37,547 nucleotides of DNA from an uncultured bacterium (GTDB lineage Bacteria > Cyanobacteriota > Vampirovibrionia > Gastranaerophilales > Gastranaerophilaceae), in NCBI GenBank assembly GCA_900551915.1, contig URXT01000015.1, positions 1 through 37,547 on the forward strand, written 5' to 3'. The notes under the pieces were generated by a model. That model was given only the letters and a program-made list of their open reading frames with translations. It did not search any database and was not told the DNA's origin. The translations under genes were made by a program, and so were the position numbers. Of the stretch, positions 22,260 to 32,434 are shown one piece after another. Each line of letters begins with the position of its first letter. Position 1 is the first letter of the stretch.

Positions 22260-23426
22260 TTAATCAGAAGATTTACACTCTTCATATCTTTTGTAAAAAA
22301 AGAACAAAATTGCAAAACCTATAAATGCGAAAATACTGCCAGGCAGCGCGGTGTAATTATAAGTTAAACCATGAGCTATCGGTATGCCTCCAATAAAAGC
22401 TCCAAGAGCATTCCCGAGATTAAAAGAAATTTGTGAGCATGAGGCTCCTAAAAGTTCACCGCCTTTAGAGTTTCTAATTAAAAGCACCTGCTGGGGAGCC
22501 GAAACAGCAAACAAGCATGCTGTGCAAAATATCATTAAAATTATAGATATAAAAGGGTTTTTCCCAAAGAAAAAGATTACTATTAAAGAGATGCAGGCCA
22601 CAAGTTGCGTAATTCCGGCAACTAGTGAAGGAGCATATTTATCTGACAATTTTCCACCCAAAATATTTCCGATATACATGCCGGCGCCTGCAAGTATCAT
22701 AATAAAAGAAACATATTTAGGCAAAATTCCTGACAAATTAACTAAAAGCGGACTTATGTAGCTGTACCAGCAAAAAATTCCTCCATTACCCATAATTACA
22801 GCAAGTATCAAAAGCCATGGAGCAAGAGATTTGAAAAATTTAAATTGTCCCCGAAAACCTGTATCATGAAGAGGTTTAATTTTCGGTATAAGTTTTAAAA
22901 CATAATAGAGTATCAAAAATCCGAAAAGCCCAATTAACAAAAACGTAAGCCTCCAGGAAAAATTGTGGCTAATAAGAGTACCGAAAGGTATCCCGACAAA
23001 ATTTGCAATTGTCATTCCGCAAACCATTGTTGCAACAGCCTGATTTCCTTTGTCATTATCTGCAAGTTTTTCTGCAACAATAGCGCCAACACCAAAAAAA
23101 GCACCATGGGGCAATCCTGCAATAAACCTTAATACACATAATGACAGATAATTTGGAGAAAATGCAGCTAAAAGATTTGCAACTGTGAAAACAGAAACAA
23201 GAACTATTAAAATATTTTTTAATGGTTTTGTTCTGCCAAAAATCACGAGCAAAATTGAGCCGAAAACAACGCCAAGTGCGTACAATGAAATAAAGTGTCC
23301 GGCTGCCGGAATTGAAATGGAAAAAGTTTTTGCCGTATCCGGAAGAATTCCCATCATGACAAATTCGGTCAATCCAAGTCCAAATGTTCCCATAGCAAGC
23401 GGGAGCAGGCATTTTGTTTTTCTCAT
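22260..23426 (-). CDS. MFS efflux transporter (DHA1, AraJ-like)
   Basis: A 388-aa, 12-TM major facilitator. The N-terminus MGTFGLGLTEFVMMGILPDTA and the motif 'FIAGLPHGAFFGVGAIVAEKLA' are typical of the AraJ/sugar-efflux and arabinose-efflux branch of the drug:H+ antiporter-1 family. The cytoplasmic loop FGRTKPLKN corresponds to motif A. The substrate cannot be told. GGAGATG precedes the ATG. A MerR regulator lies 86 bp upstream on the same strand, so inducible expression with an effector-sensing activator is likely. It converges tail to tail on the CDF gene with 3 bp between the stops. Confidence 0.87.
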   Translation of the reverse strand: MRKTKCLLPLAMGTFGLGLTEFVMMGILPDTAKTFSISIPAAGHFISLYALGVVFGSILLVIFGRTKPLKNILIVLVSVFTVANLLAAFSPNYLSLCVLRFIAGLPHGAFFGVGAIVAEKLADNDKGNQAVATMVCGMTIANFVGIPFGTLISHNFSWRLTFLLIGLFGFLILYYVLKLIPKIKPLHDTGFRGQFKFFKSLAPWLLILAVIMGNGGIFCWYSYISPLLVNLSGILPKYVSFIMILAGAGMYIGNILGGKLSDKYAPSLVAGITQLVACISLIVIFFFGKNPFISIILMIFCTACLFAVSAPQQVLLIRNSKGGELLGASCSQISFNLGNALGAFIGGIPIAHGLTYNYTALPGSIFAFIGFAILFFFYKRYEECKSSD

Positions 23427-23512
23427 ATTTCATCTCCGGCCGTATACAAAAAATTATATATCAAACACTGAAGATAACAAGATTTTAACATACTTTATAT
23501 TTGTTTATTGTA

Positions 23513-23929
23513 TTAAACCGCTATATCTTCCTGTTCCATTTTGTTCATAGGGTTCCAGGTGTCTTTGAGGTTGTTTTTTATAAGATTTTGGTAGAATTTT
23601 TCTTTGTAATTCAGCAAATCCATTTGTTTTGTAAGTTCTTCAAGCTGCTGTTGCGCTTTAAGTTTAGTTGCCTGAATAATTCCATAACGCTCCGGAATTG
23701 TAGAATCACCCATTATGCACAAATCTATATAACGTTTAATAGCTTTGTTTTCTGTTCCGACAGAGCGGAGGCATTTAACAATTTTCACCCACTCAAGGTC
23801 GTTTTCAGAAAAAATTCTTATATTGTTTTGGTTTCTTTTTACAAAGGGAAAAAATCCGCTTTTTGCCCAAAAACGCAGTGTGTGCTCAGAAATTTCCATT
23901 TTATCCGCAACTTCTTTAATAGTATACAT
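23513..23929 (-). CDS. MerR-family transcriptional regulator
   Basis: A 138-aa MerR activator. The winged HTH is at the N-terminus (MYTIKEVADKMEISEHTLRFWAKSGFF, then RIFSENDLEWVKIVKCLRS), followed by a coiled-coil dimer helix (ATKLKAQQQLEELTKQMDLL) and a short C-terminal tail without a metal-binding Cys pattern, so it is likely a small-molecule sensor. AAGGAGGG before the ATG is a strong ribosome site. MerR proteins bind between over-spaced -35 and -10 boxes of their targets. The MFS gene directly downstream is the likely target. Confidence 0.88.
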   Translation of the reverse strand: MYTIKEVADKMEISEHTLRFWAKSGFFPFVKRNQNNIRIFSENDLEWVKIVKCLRSVGTENKAIKRYIDLCIMGDSTIPERYGIIQATKLKAQQQLEELTKQMDLLNYKEKFYQNLIKNNLKDTWNPMNKMEQEDIAV

Positions 23930-23999
23930 TTGAAAACCCTCCTTGATAAAATTTTAGCATAAAAAATTTTACTTGAGAGTTTCTATCAGGTTTTTCAAT

Positions 24000-24027
24000 A
24001 AAAAACCTGCTTAAATTAATAAGCAGG
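24000..24027 (-). terminator. Intrinsic terminator of dxs (also works for the plus strand)
   Basis: CCTGCTTA (24006-24013) pairs with TAAGCAGG (24020-24027) around a 6-nt loop. On the minus strand it is followed by six T. Confidence 0.8.
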
Positions 24028-24050
24028 AATTTTATTTTTGTAAGAACATT

Positions 24051-25817
24051 TTAAACTGCGGCCAATTCCAGCGTGCTGCAAATGTCTTTTGTTATCAATT
24101 CTTTTGTCAAATGATAACGTTCATACAATTCCTCAAGCGGAACGCGGTCAGTGAATTCCTTTTTGGCACCAAAATTCAAAACTTTCATACTGGAATTTCC
24201 GTAAAATCTTGAAACTTTTTCGCCAAAGCCGCCGTTTAAAATTCCGTCTTCAAGCGTGATTACCAAATCATGGTCATTTTTGAGGTTTTCAAGAAGTTCT
24301 TCGTCAACTCCTGTGATAAATTTCGGATTAATCAAAGTTGCGTCAATGTTAAGTTTATTTTTGATTTCTTCCTTAACTTCTTTTGCGAGATTGAAGAAAT
24401 TACCAAGCCCTAAAACCGCGATTTTGCTTCCTTTGTGTTCAACCTTGAACTTGTTCAAAATTGAATAATCTGTTTTATCTTCAATTCCGGTTGATTCAAG
24501 AGGAATATTCGGAACTCTGATTGCGACAGGATGTTCGGTTTGGTTGAGGGCATGTTCAAGCATTGCAAGATATTCTTCTTTATTTGTCGGAGCCAAATAA
24601 ACAATATTTGGAATATTGGAGATTAAAGAAATGTCAAACGAGCAAAGATGCGTTGCGTCAGCCCCTGAAATTCCGCCCCAGTAAACAAGCATTGCCAGAG
24701 GTGAGTTGTTAAGAGCCAAATCCTGCGATAATTGGTCATAAGTTCTTTGAACAAATGAACTCATAATATGTAAAACAGGTTTTGCGCCGGATTTTGCAAG
24801 TGCGGAAGAATAAGCAACCGCGTGTTCTTCTGCAATACCGACATCTGTATAATTCGCACCGAGTTTTTCCCTAAAGTCCGGAGTGAAGCCAAAAACACCC
24901 GGAGTTCCGGCATTGACAGCAATAACTGTTTTGTCAGATTTTATTTTTTCAAGAAGGAAGTTTTTTGTAACAGAGTTGTAGTCTTCAACAGAAACTGACG
25001 GCGCATCGGATTTTTCATCAAGCGCTCCCGGAAGAATCCAGTGGAAAGCTTCTTTGTTTTGTTCCGCTGCTGCAAGCCCTTTGCCTTTTAATGTTCTGAT
25101 ATGAACAACAACCGGACGGGCGGCGTCTTTAACCTGTTTAAATCCTTCAATAAGTTTTTCAATATTGTTTCCTTCATTAACATAAATATAATCAAAGCCA
25201 AGGGTTTTGAAGAAGTTGTTTTCTGATTTTCCGTTTGTTTCGCGGAGTTCCTGAAGGTTTTTGTAAAGTCCGCCGTGGTTTTCGGCGATTGACATTTCAT
25301 TGTCATTTACAACAATTATAATGTTGCTGTTTAAATCTGCCGCATTATCCAAACCTTCAAGCGCTTCGCCGCCGCTCAAAGAACCGTCGCCGATTAAAGC
25401 AATTACATTTCCTTTTTCACCTTTCAAATCTCTAGCCTTTGCAACGCCGCAGGCAAGGCTTACAGAAGTTGAGGTGTGGCCGACTTTGAAAAGGTCATGC
25501 CCGCTTTCTTCCGGAGCTGTATAACCTGTGTATTTAAGATATTTCGACGAGTCAGTGAACCCTTCTTTTCTTCCGGTCAAAATTTTATGCGGATAGCACT
25601 GGTGCGAAACGTCAAAAACAATTTTATCAAGCGGTGAATTAAACACATAATGCATTGCAATAGTTGCTTCAACTATTCCCAAATTCGGGCCGAGGTGGCC
25701 GCCGATGGTATTAACTTTTTTGATTATAAGTTCTCTCATCTCACAGGCAAGAGTATTCATTTCGTCAATTGACAGTTTTTTCAAATCTTCGGGGGAATTT
25801 ACTTTGTCTAAAATCAT
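24051..25817 (-). CDS. dxs: 1-deoxy-D-xylulose-5-phosphate synthase
   Basis: It condenses pyruvate and glyceraldehyde 3-phosphate using thiamine diphosphate, the first step of the MEP isoprenoid pathway and a source for thiamine and pyridoxal. Motifs: GGHLGPNLG (39-47), SHQCYPHKILTGR, GHTSTS, the TPP motif GDGSLSGGEALEG (143-155) with VVNDNEMSIAENHGG, and the Glu-containing VGIAEEHAVAYSSALA in the pyrimidine domain. At 588 aa it is shorter than the usual 620-640. The sequence style (ENHGGLYKNLQELRETNG) matches the short Dxs subtype seen in gut Firmicutes and Bacteroidetes rather than the cyanobacterial enzyme, so it may have been acquired. A strong AAGGAGAGG precedes the ATG, and a terminator follows. 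Confidence 0.94.
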   Translation of the reverse strand: MILDKVNSPEDLKKLSIDEMNTLACEMRELIIKKVNTIGGHLGPNLGIVEATIAMHYVFNSPLDKIVFDVSHQCYPHKILTGRKEGFTDSSKYLKYTGYTAPEESGHDLFKVGHTSTSVSLACGVAKARDLKGEKGNVIALIGDGSLSGGEALEGLDNAADLNSNIIIVVNDNEMSIAENHGGLYKNLQELRETNGKSENNFFKTLGFDYIYVNEGNNIEKLIEGFKQVKDAARPVVVHIRTLKGKGLAAAEQNKEAFHWILPGALDEKSDAPSVSVEDYNSVTKNFLLEKIKSDKTVIAVNAGTPGVFGFTPDFREKLGANYTDVGIAEEHAVAYSSALAKSGAKPVLHIMSSFVQRTYDQLSQDLALNNSPLAMLVYWGGISGADATHLCSFDISLISNIPNIVYLAPTNKEEYLAMLEHALNQTEHPVAIRVPNIPLESTGIEDKTDYSILNKFKVEHKGSKIAVLGLGNFFNLAKEVKEEIKNKLNIDATLINPKFITGVDEELLENLKNDHDLVITLEDGILNGGFGEKVSRFYGNSSMKVLNFGAKKEFTDRVPLEELYERYHLTKELITKDICSTLELAAV

Positions 25818-25987
25818 ATTTTGCCTCTCCTTTTATACAATTTATATTTTACTACAATCATATTTTACAATTTGATAGCTGCTCTCAGTCAAGCCCTGAA
25901 TAATAACTTTTATTAAAAAATTTTACATTTTAACAGATTAAAGGCAAAAAAATAAATTTCCCGACTTAATAAAAATGGAGAAAATTT

Positions 25988-26650
25988 ATGAATATAAACT
26001 TTACAGGAATAAAAAATATCGGTTACTGTAACGCTTCATTTAACGATGAGGCCTACAGGATTTTACAAAGCAGCGGCGAAGATGAATTTGATTACGAAAG
26101 CCAGACTCAGGAAGAAGAGGAGGACGATGCGTATTATCCTTTATATCAAAAGCAGGAAGGGCATACTTTAAACATCCAGCTTACTGATGATTTTAACGGA
26201 AAACATTTGAGTGAATTTAAAAAGGCTTTGAAAAACTCCCATTTACCCTATGCTGACTATATAAATCCTATTAACTCAAATTTTTTAAATATTTATCTGA
26301 CAGATGATATTATAGAAGACGATGACGGAGAATTTAAAGATAATGTTTTATACGTTAATGACCTTGAAGTAGAACTCAAAGATAAAACACTGCCGATTTT
26401 CTCTTATATTGCAAAACTCGTATCAGAAATAGCGCGTAAACCCAAAGAAGAATTTGTAGTTAACAAAGACTACTTTGATTCAGACTACGCAAAAGAAGGC
26501 ATAGTTTTTGGCGACAATATGGAAGATATTTATAAAGAAGATTATCTTGAGGTTATGGAAGACATTCACGACCCTCAAAATGTCAAAAACGGTGCAAATA
26601 AAATGAAAAATGTTATCATGGAATTTATGAGCAAATACTTTGAGAATTAA
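25988..26650 (+). CDS. Acidic lineage-type hypothetical protein (INFTGIKN start)
   Basis: A 220-aa soluble, strongly acidic protein (EEEEDDAYYP, DDIIEDDDGEFKD). The N-terminus MNINFTGIKNIGYCNASF carries the short FTGIKN motif that recurs at the start of unrelated hypothetical proteins in this lineage. No catalytic motif, signal peptide or membrane segment is visible. TGGAG lies 8 nt before the ATG. The upstream 170 bp separate it from the divergent dxs. Function unknown. Confidence 0.75.
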   Translation: MNINFTGIKNIGYCNASFNDEAYRILQSSGEDEFDYESQTQEEEEDDAYYPLYQKQEGHTLNIQLTDDFNGKHLSEFKKALKNSHLPYADYINPINSNFLNIYLTDDIIEDDDGEFKDNVLYVNDLEVELKDKTLPIFSYIAKLVSEIARKPKEEFVVNKDYFDSDYAKEGIVFGDNMEDIYKEDYLEVMEDIHDPQNVKNGANKMKNVIMEFMSKYFEN

Positions 26651-26666
26651 AATTATACAAACAACA

Positions 26667-26691
26667 CCGCGACGGCACTAAGTCGTCGCGG
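26667..26691. terminator. GC-rich hairpin between convergent genes
   Basis: CCGCGACG (26667-26674) pairs perfectly with CGTCGCGG (26684-26691) around a 9-nt loop. Neither side has a T-run, so it is not a classic intrinsic terminator, but it sits where the hypothetical gene and the sugar transporter converge. Confidence 0.45.
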
Positions 26692-26743
26692 CGGATAAAA
26701 AACTATTCATTTGTGCAGCCCGGTTTTTTAACCTCCTTTTTGG

Positions 26744-28162
26744 CTAAACTCCGATATCGCGAAGCCGTTTCCCTTCCATAAGGTTCTTCTCGATGTTTTC
26801 AAGCGAAATACCTTTGGTTTCCGGAATCAACAATATAGTAAGAACAACGAACAGGATGTTCAAACCTGTGTAAATCCAGAAGGTTACGGCAATCCCGAAG
26901 GTGTTGATTAATGTCAGGAAAGTTGCGCCGATAATCATATTTACAACCCAGTTTGTAGTTGTAGAGCAAGCTACGCCGAAATCACGGCTTTTGAGAGGTT
27001 GAATTTCGGAACACAAAATCCATACGACAGGCCCTGCGCTCATAGCAAAACTTGCGATAGTAAATAACGTCATCAAAATGGCGAAAATCGAAATCCAAAG
27101 AGCGCTGAACCCTGCATTAATCATATATAAACAAACACCCAGCAAAAACGTTCCAAGCGCAATCCCTGCAAATCCTATTTTCAAAACAGGTTTTCTTCCC
27201 TGTTTGTCAACTGTTTTCATAGCAATCAGGGTCGCCAGAACATTCGTTGCACCGCAAATGACTGTTGCAATCATCTGCTGTTCAGTGTTCGCAAAACCGG
27301 CGTGTTTAAATATCTGCGGAGCATAATATAAAATTACGTTCATACCCGTAAACTGCTGCATTGCCTGCAATAGCATTCCGAGATAAACAGCACGCCGTAC
27401 GTTTTTATTTTCTTTAAATAAACTCCAGCCTTCCTGCTTAACTTTAAGGCTTTCGTGAATTTCGTTTAATTCATTGTCTGCTTTCGCATCCGTTGTGTTG
27501 AGCATTCTTAAGATTTCTTTGGCTTTGTCGAATTTCCCTTTTGCTGCAAGCCATCTCGGGCTGTCTGGCAGACCAAAAACTGCCGCCATCAAAAGCACTG
27601 CAGGAACAGAAATTACTCCGAGCATCAGCCTCCAATGTCCGCCGTAACTAAAAATCGTATCGGAAATAAAGGCAACCAAAATCCCAATTGTAACCATCAT
27701 CTGATACATTGAGATAAGTTTTCCGCGGTCTTCTTTTTCAGCCATTTCGGAAAGGTACAAAGGCGCAACATAAGACGCAATTCCGACAGCAAATCCGAGC
27801 AAAATTCTTGAAATCAAAAGGATTGCAACATTAGGCGCCGCAGCAGAACCAACTGACCCAAGTACAAACAACGCTGCACCTGCCATAAGACTGGTTTTGC
27901 GCCCGAGTTTATATGAAATCCATCCTGTTGAAATTGCACCAAGTGCAGCACCGAGCATCATTGTTGATACAACCCATTCCTGAAGCCTGCTTGAGAGTTC
28001 AAAATGCGTTGTGATAAAAGGCAAAGCTCCTGATATTACACCGATATCAAGCCCGAATAAAAGTCCGGCCATGCCTGCCGCAAATGTGATAAAAACCTTC
28101 ATGCGTTTCGCTTTTAATGCTCTGTCTGTTTCTGTCGCATTTTTGGGCAAAGCATCTTCCAT
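26744..28162 (-). CDS. galP: GalP-type sugar:H+ symporter (MFS sugar porter)
   Basis: A 472-aa, 12-TM sugar porter that takes up galactose or glucose-type sugars with protons. Signatures: [18 protein letters not shown] in TM1, [13 protein letters not shown] (motif A), [32 protein letters not shown] before the central loop, [14 protein letters not shown] in TM7, and the PETKG end. Recalled side by side, it is unusually close to E. coli GalP along its whole length, including the loop ([16 protein letters not shown]) and the tail ([17 protein letters not shown]). This argues for transfer from Gammaproteobacteria or a shared recent donor. AGAAGGAG precedes the ATG. Confidence 0.92.
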   Translation of the reverse strand: MEDALPKNATETDRALKAKRMKVFITFAAGMAGLLFGLDIGVISGALPFITTHFELSSRLQEWVVSTMMLGAALGAISTGWISYKLGRKTSLMAGAALFVLGSVGSAAAPNVAILLISRILLGFAVGIASYVAPLYLSEMAEKEDRGKLISMYQMMVTIGILVAFISDTIFSYGGHWRLMLGVISVPAVLLMAAVFGLPDSPRWLAAKGKFDKAKEILRMLNTTDAKADNELNEIHESLKVKQEGWSLFKENKNVRRAVYLGMLLQAMQQFTGMNVILYYAPQIFKHAGFANTEQQMIATVICGATNVLATLIAMKTVDKQGRKPVLKIGFAGIALGTFLLGVCLYMINAGFSALWISIFAILMTLFTIASFAMSAGPVVWILCSEIQPLKSRDFGVACSTTTNWVVNMIIGATFLTLINTFGIAVTFWIYTGLNILFVVLTILLIPETKGISLENIEKNLMEGKRLRDIGV

Positions 28163-28357
28163 AAAATCTCCTTCTAAAAACTATATAAATATTATGCCCC
28201 GTCTTTCTAAAAATTATCACTTTTGTTAATTTTTTTGAAAACACCTGCTCTAAAACTTAAAAAAATCAAATTTAATTTTACTCCCTTAAATAATTATAAT
28301 GTCTAATTTTTTCAAACCCTTGATATGGTTTAATTAAATCAGTAAAGGGAAAAAATC

Positions 28358-28927
28358 ATGCTTAAAAATATTTTAAATGTTATTTCTTTGACACTTTTAA
28401 TCTCGCTTGCTTGCGCATATGCAGCAGGCGCGAACGAAGTCAAATTTGATAATCAGGATTTTGTATTGAAAGCCACGGCTCAATCACTGAATGTTCCGAA
28501 CGCTTTAAACGAATACTTTCCAAAAGGCGAAAGCCATGACCATTGGACAAAAATGATAGGCGTTTATCATATTCCTGAAGAAAAAGATCCGATTAAATAC
28601 GCGGAAGAAATTGACAAAGATATTGAAAAAGCCGAAAACTGCGTACTTTTAAAGTTTGTCAAAAACAATAAAACAGACCAGGCAGTAATAAGTTATCTTG
28701 AAAACGGTCAGGAAAACGGACAGAACTTTTTCACCTACAATGTTTACAAATATGAAAAAAATCCGGTTAAAGGAATTACCGAGTTTAAATATGCGATAAA
28801 GTATTTCTTCAAAAACAATGATGAAATTGTAAAGCTTGCCCAAACAGTCAAAAACGAAAACGATAAATATATGACAATGCTTATTTCTTCACCAATTCCG
28901 CCGATTGTGGAAAAAGAGCTGAATTAA
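28358..28927 (+). CDS. Exported hypothetical protein
   Basis: A 189-aa protein with a clear Sec signal peptide (MLKNILNVISLTLLISLACAYAAGA, probable cleavage after AYA or AAG). The mature part is charged and soluble (KGESHDHWTKMIGVYHIPEE, VLLKFVKNNKTDQAVISY, FTYNVYKYEKN). No domain is recognised. AAAGGGA precedes the ATG. It is the gene before mfd but has its own 68-bp gap. Function unknown, likely periplasmic. Confidence 0.75.
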   Translation: MLKNILNVISLTLLISLACAYAAGANEVKFDNQDFVLKATAQSLNVPNALNEYFPKGESHDHWTKMIGVYHIPEEKDPIKYAEEIDKDIEKAENCVLLKFVKNNKTDQAVISYLENGQENGQNFFTYNVYKYEKNPVKGITEFKYAIKYFFKNNDEIVKLAQTVKNENDKYMTMLISSPIPPIVEKELN

Positions 28928-28960
28928 GAAAAAACAAATTAATGAAAAGTTTTTTCAAAC

Positions 28961-28987
28961 TTTACATCCCCTCAAATCTAATATAAA
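28961..28987 (+). promoter_or_regulatory. Promoter of mfd
   Basis: TTTACA (28961-28966), a short 15-bp spacer and TATAAA (28982-28987), 8 nt before the GTG start. The short spacer makes the -35 box uncertain, while the -10 box is convincing. Confidence 0.4.
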
Positions 28988-28995
28988 CTATTTTT

Positions 28996-31900
28996 GTGAT
29001 AAATATTGATAATCTTGATAACGAGAATTATTCACAGTTTCAATACCTTGTGAAGTCGAGGTATTCTTTTGCCGTAACCGGCTTAATTGCGATTTTGCGG
29101 CTGTTTCTGCTTAAGCAGGCAGCAAAAATTTCCAAGAAAAAAGTTCTTTTTATAACAACAACAGAACAAAATGCTTTGAAATATCAAAATGACTTGCGCC
29201 GTGCATTTGACGTGGAGGCGGCATTACTGCCGTTTCAAAATATTTCAATGTACGAAACCATTGCTCCGAACGGTTACGAATACGCCGAACAAATCAGAAT
29301 TCTCCGCGAAAAACCGGAAATTGTAATTGCGCCGGTTAAGGTTATGCTTGAAAAATTCCCGGATGAGAGATTTTTTGAGGAAAATTCAATAAAACTAAAG
29401 GTCGGCGACGAAATCAATATTAAACAAACAGGCGAAACTCTTGTAAATCTCGGTTATAAGCGCTCGACCATGGTAAGCGACATCGGGGAATTTTCAATCC
29501 GCGGCGACATAATTGATATTTACTCGCTTGACAAAAAACCCGTAAGAATAGAGCTTTGGGGCGATGAAATCGTGGATTTGCGGTATTTTGACAACGAAAC
29601 CCAAAAATCAATCGAAAAAATCAAAGAATTTGAAATCCTGCCTTTTCATAAATTTGTGTGCTACGCACGTAGAGACATCGGAACAATACAAGACAAAAAC
29701 GCTGATGAGGGAATTAACGATTTCAAAAAACTTTCCCCGGAGATTTCCGAACAATTGCAGGAGGAAGGTTATTTTGAAGGAATTGACGTTTATCAGAGTT
29801 ATTTCAACGAAAATTTAGTAAGCGCGCTGGATTATTTCAAAGATTATCTTGTTATCACAGATGAAACCGCCGAGGTTTACTCAAAATTCGAAAGTTTTGA
29901 CGAGGGTTACGAGCGCCAGATTGCAGAAAACCTGAAACTCGGGCTTCATTATGAGTTGAAAGACAGAAACCACGTAACTTTTGAAGGCTTCATCCAAAAA
30001 CTTGCGGGATTTGTCAAAATAGGATTTAACAATTTTCTTGACGATGAAATGGACGAAATTGTTGAATTTAACACGCTTCCACTTAAGAACTTCGAGGCAC
30101 ATCTCGATGAAATTGCAAAGTTTATAAACGAGAACTCAAATTACAATATCGTCATTGCAACCGACTACAAAGAACGCGTAAAAGAAATTCTGAAAGAACG
30201 TGAAGTTTTTAAACTCATAACTTTTACAGAAAGCATAACTTCTCATGGCGGAATTCTGGAGGATTTCAAGACAATCATCTTCACCGACCGCGAACTTTTC
30301 AACAAGCGCTCAAAAGAGGTTACGGCGGCGCGGAAATCCTACTACAAAGAAAAACCCGAATATATCGAAAATATTAACGACATAAAAGAGGGCGAATACG
30401 TTGTTCACAGCATTCATGGTGTCGGAATTTACCGCGGTTTAAGCCAGCAGGAAATTGACGGCCAGTTAAAGGATTATCTGACAATCGAATACGCTGCAAA
30501 AGACCGCCTTCATATCCCTGCAGAACAGATTAACCTTCTTGTCAGATACCGCGGTTCTGGCGCAATAAAACCAAAGCTTTCGCGCATGGGCGGCAAAGAT
30601 TGGGAAAACACAAAAGCCCGCGTGAAAAAAGAAGTTGAGCAGGTCGCTTATGATTTACTGCGGCTTTACGCAAGACGCAAAATGCAGCAGGGAATAGCTT
30701 TTCTTCCTGATACAAACTGGCAGGTCGAAATGGAAGAGGCTTTTGAATACACGGAAACTCCCGACCAGATGAAAGCGATTAGTGATGTTAAGGCTGATAT
30801 GGAAAGCAGCGAACCGATGGACAGGCTTATCTGCGGGGATGTGGGGTTTGGCAAAACAGAAGTTGCAATGCGCGCGATTTTCAAGGCTGTAACTTCCGGA
30901 AAACAGGTTGCCGTGATTGTTCCGACAACAATTCTTGCGCTCCAGCATTTTCAAACCATCAGCGAGCGGTTTAAACCGTTTGGCGTAAATGTAGAACTTC
31001 TTTCGCGTTTCCGAACTGCAAAAGAGCAGAAAGAAACAATTAAAAAGCTTGCGCTTGGTGAATGCGATGTTGTAATAGGCACCCACAGGCTTTTGCAGGA
31101 AGGAATTGTTTTCAAAGACCTCGGGCTTCTCGTAATTGATGAAGAACACAGATTTGGCGTGAAGCACAAAGAAAAACTAAAAGCGTTCCGCGAAAATATT
31201 GATATTATTACAATGTCAGCAACGCCGATTCCGCGGACGCTTTACATGTCGCTTTCCGGAATTAAAGACATGTCGATTATCAACACGCCGCCCAAAAACC
31301 GTATGCCTATTAAAACTTACGTCGGCGTCTGGAACGACAACATGGTGAAAAACGCGATTATACACGAACTTGACCGTGAAGGGCAGGTTTTTTATCTTTA
31401 CAACCGCGTTGAAACTATTGAAGAATTTAAATTCCAACTACAGCAGCTTGTACCAAACGCACGCATAGCAATCGGACACGGGCAGATGGATGAAAAAACT
31501 CTTGAAAAAGTTATCGTCGACTTTGCAAATCACGAGTACGACATACTTTTAGCAACAACGATTATCGAAAACGGCATTGACATTCCAAACGCAAACACCA
31601 TGATAATTCATGACGCCGACCGCTTCGGACTTGCCCAGCTTTACCAGCTTCGCGGCCGCGTCGGGCGTTCGCAAAGACAGGCTTACTGCTATTGTTTCTA
31701 CAAAAAAAGCAAGGAAATTACAAAAGAGGCTTTTCAGCGCCTGAAAGCCATAAAAGAATTCACGACCCTCGGAAGCGGATATCAAATCGCCATGCGTGAT
31801 GTCGAAATCCGTGGCGTCGGTAATATTTTAGGCACAAAACAGCACGGGCATATGATAAACGTCGGTTTCGACACATATTGCCAGCTTCTGGATGAAACAG

Positions 31901-32418
31901 TCCGCGAACTCCAGGGCGAAACCGTTAACAAAAATAATCCTGCAATTGTCGATATCAATGTTACTGCATTTATCCCTGATGAGTGGGTTGGCTCTGCCGA
32001 ACAAAAAATGATTGAATATAAACGTCTTGCAGATGTTAAAAATGATGTAGAACTGGATTACATCACAGAAGAATGGAAAGATCGTTTTTCGAAACCGCCG
32101 CAAAGTGTTGAAAATTTAATAAAACTTATACGCCTGAGACTTTCCGCAACCGATGTCGGAATTTCCTTAATCCGCGAAACTCCGGACAACATAAGAATTT
32201 ACATGCCGTTTTTGGAGCCGGAGTGGAAAATTATTCAAAAATGTTTGCCATCTAATATATTGAAGAAAATAAAATTTACAATTGCCCCGAAGTCATGCCA
32301 GGAAGGTAATTCCATTTTGCTTTTAAATAATGCATATATGAATTTTGATGAAGTATTTAACATTTTGACAGATTTGTTTTATTATATTCATAAAATAAGT
32401 CATGAATTTACATATTAA
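28996..32418 (+). CDS. mfd: Transcription-repair coupling factor Mfd
   Basis: Mfd removes RNA polymerase stalled at DNA damage and recruits UvrA. In order: a degenerate UvrB-like N-terminal module (~25-400), the CarD-like polymerase-interaction domain (EGEYVVHSIHGVGIYRGL, ~465-525), RecG-like motor domains with Walker A GDVGFGKTE (614-622), DEEH box (715-718), SATPIPRTLYMS and QLRGRVGRSQRQAYCY, a TRG region, and the C-terminal UvrA-masking domain. Length 1140 aa is normal. The start is a GTG with no Shine-Dalgarno and a -10 box 8 nt upstream, so it may be leaderless. The foldase gene follows, starting 16 nt after the stop. Confidence 0.95.
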   Translation: MINIDNLDNENYSQFQYLVKSRYSFAVTGLIAILRLFLLKQAAKISKKKVLFITTTEQNALKYQNDLRRAFDVEAALLPFQNISMYETIAPNGYEYAEQIRILREKPEIVIAPVKVMLEKFPDERFFEENSIKLKVGDEINIKQTGETLVNLGYKRSTMVSDIGEFSIRGDIIDIYSLDKKPVRIELWGDEIVDLRYFDNETQKSIEKIKEFEILPFHKFVCYARRDIGTIQDKNADEGINDFKKLSPEISEQLQEEGYFEGIDVYQSYFNENLVSALDYFKDYLVITDETAEVYSKFESFDEGYERQIAENLKLGLHYELKDRNHVTFEGFIQKLAGFVKIGFNNFLDDEMDEIVEFNTLPLKNFEAHLDEIAKFINENSNYNIVIATDYKERVKEILKEREVFKLITFTESITSHGGILEDFKTIIFTDRELFNKRSKEVTAARKSYYKEKPEYIENINDIKEGEYVVHSIHGVGIYRGLSQQEIDGQLKDYLTIEYAAKDRLHIPAEQINLLVRYRGSGAIKPKLSRMGGKDWENTKARVKKEVEQVAYDLLRLYARRKMQQGIAFLPDTNWQVEMEEAFEYTETPDQMKAISDVKADMESSEPMDRLICGDVGFGKTEVAMRAIFKAVTSGKQVAVIVPTTILALQHFQTISERFKPFGVNVELLSRFRTAKEQKETIKKLALGECDVVIGTHRLLQEGIVFKDLGLLVIDEEHRFGVKHKEKLKAFRENIDIITMSATPIPRTLYMSLSGIKDMSIINTPPKNRMPIKTYVGVWNDNMVKNAIIHELDREGQVFYLYNRVETIEEFKFQLQQLVPNARIAIGHGQMDEKTLEKVIVDFANHEYDILLATTIIENGIDIPNANTMIIHDADRFGLAQLYQLRGRVGRSQRQAYCYCFYKKSKEITKEAFQRLKAIKEFTTLGSGYQIAMRDVEIRGVGNILGTKQHGHMINVGFDTYCQLLDETVRELQGETVNKNNPAIVDINVTAFIPDEWVGSAEQKMIEYKRLADVKNDVELDYITEEWKDRFSKPPQSVENLIKLIRLRLSATDVGISLIRETPDNIRIYMPFLEPEWKIIQKCLPSNILKKIKFTIAPKSCQEGNSILLLNNAYMNFDEVFNILTDLFYYIHKISHEFTY

Positions 32419-32434
32419 AAGAAAGAGAGACATT

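Noticed and set aside
22384..22761. 125-aa plus-strand ORF inside the MFS gene
   Set aside because: Antisense shadow of the transporter, Pro/Lys-rich, with no start signal.
30655..31167. 170-aa minus-strand ORF inside mfd
   Set aside because: Antisense to conserved Mfd motor motifs, no ribosome site, no recognisable domain.
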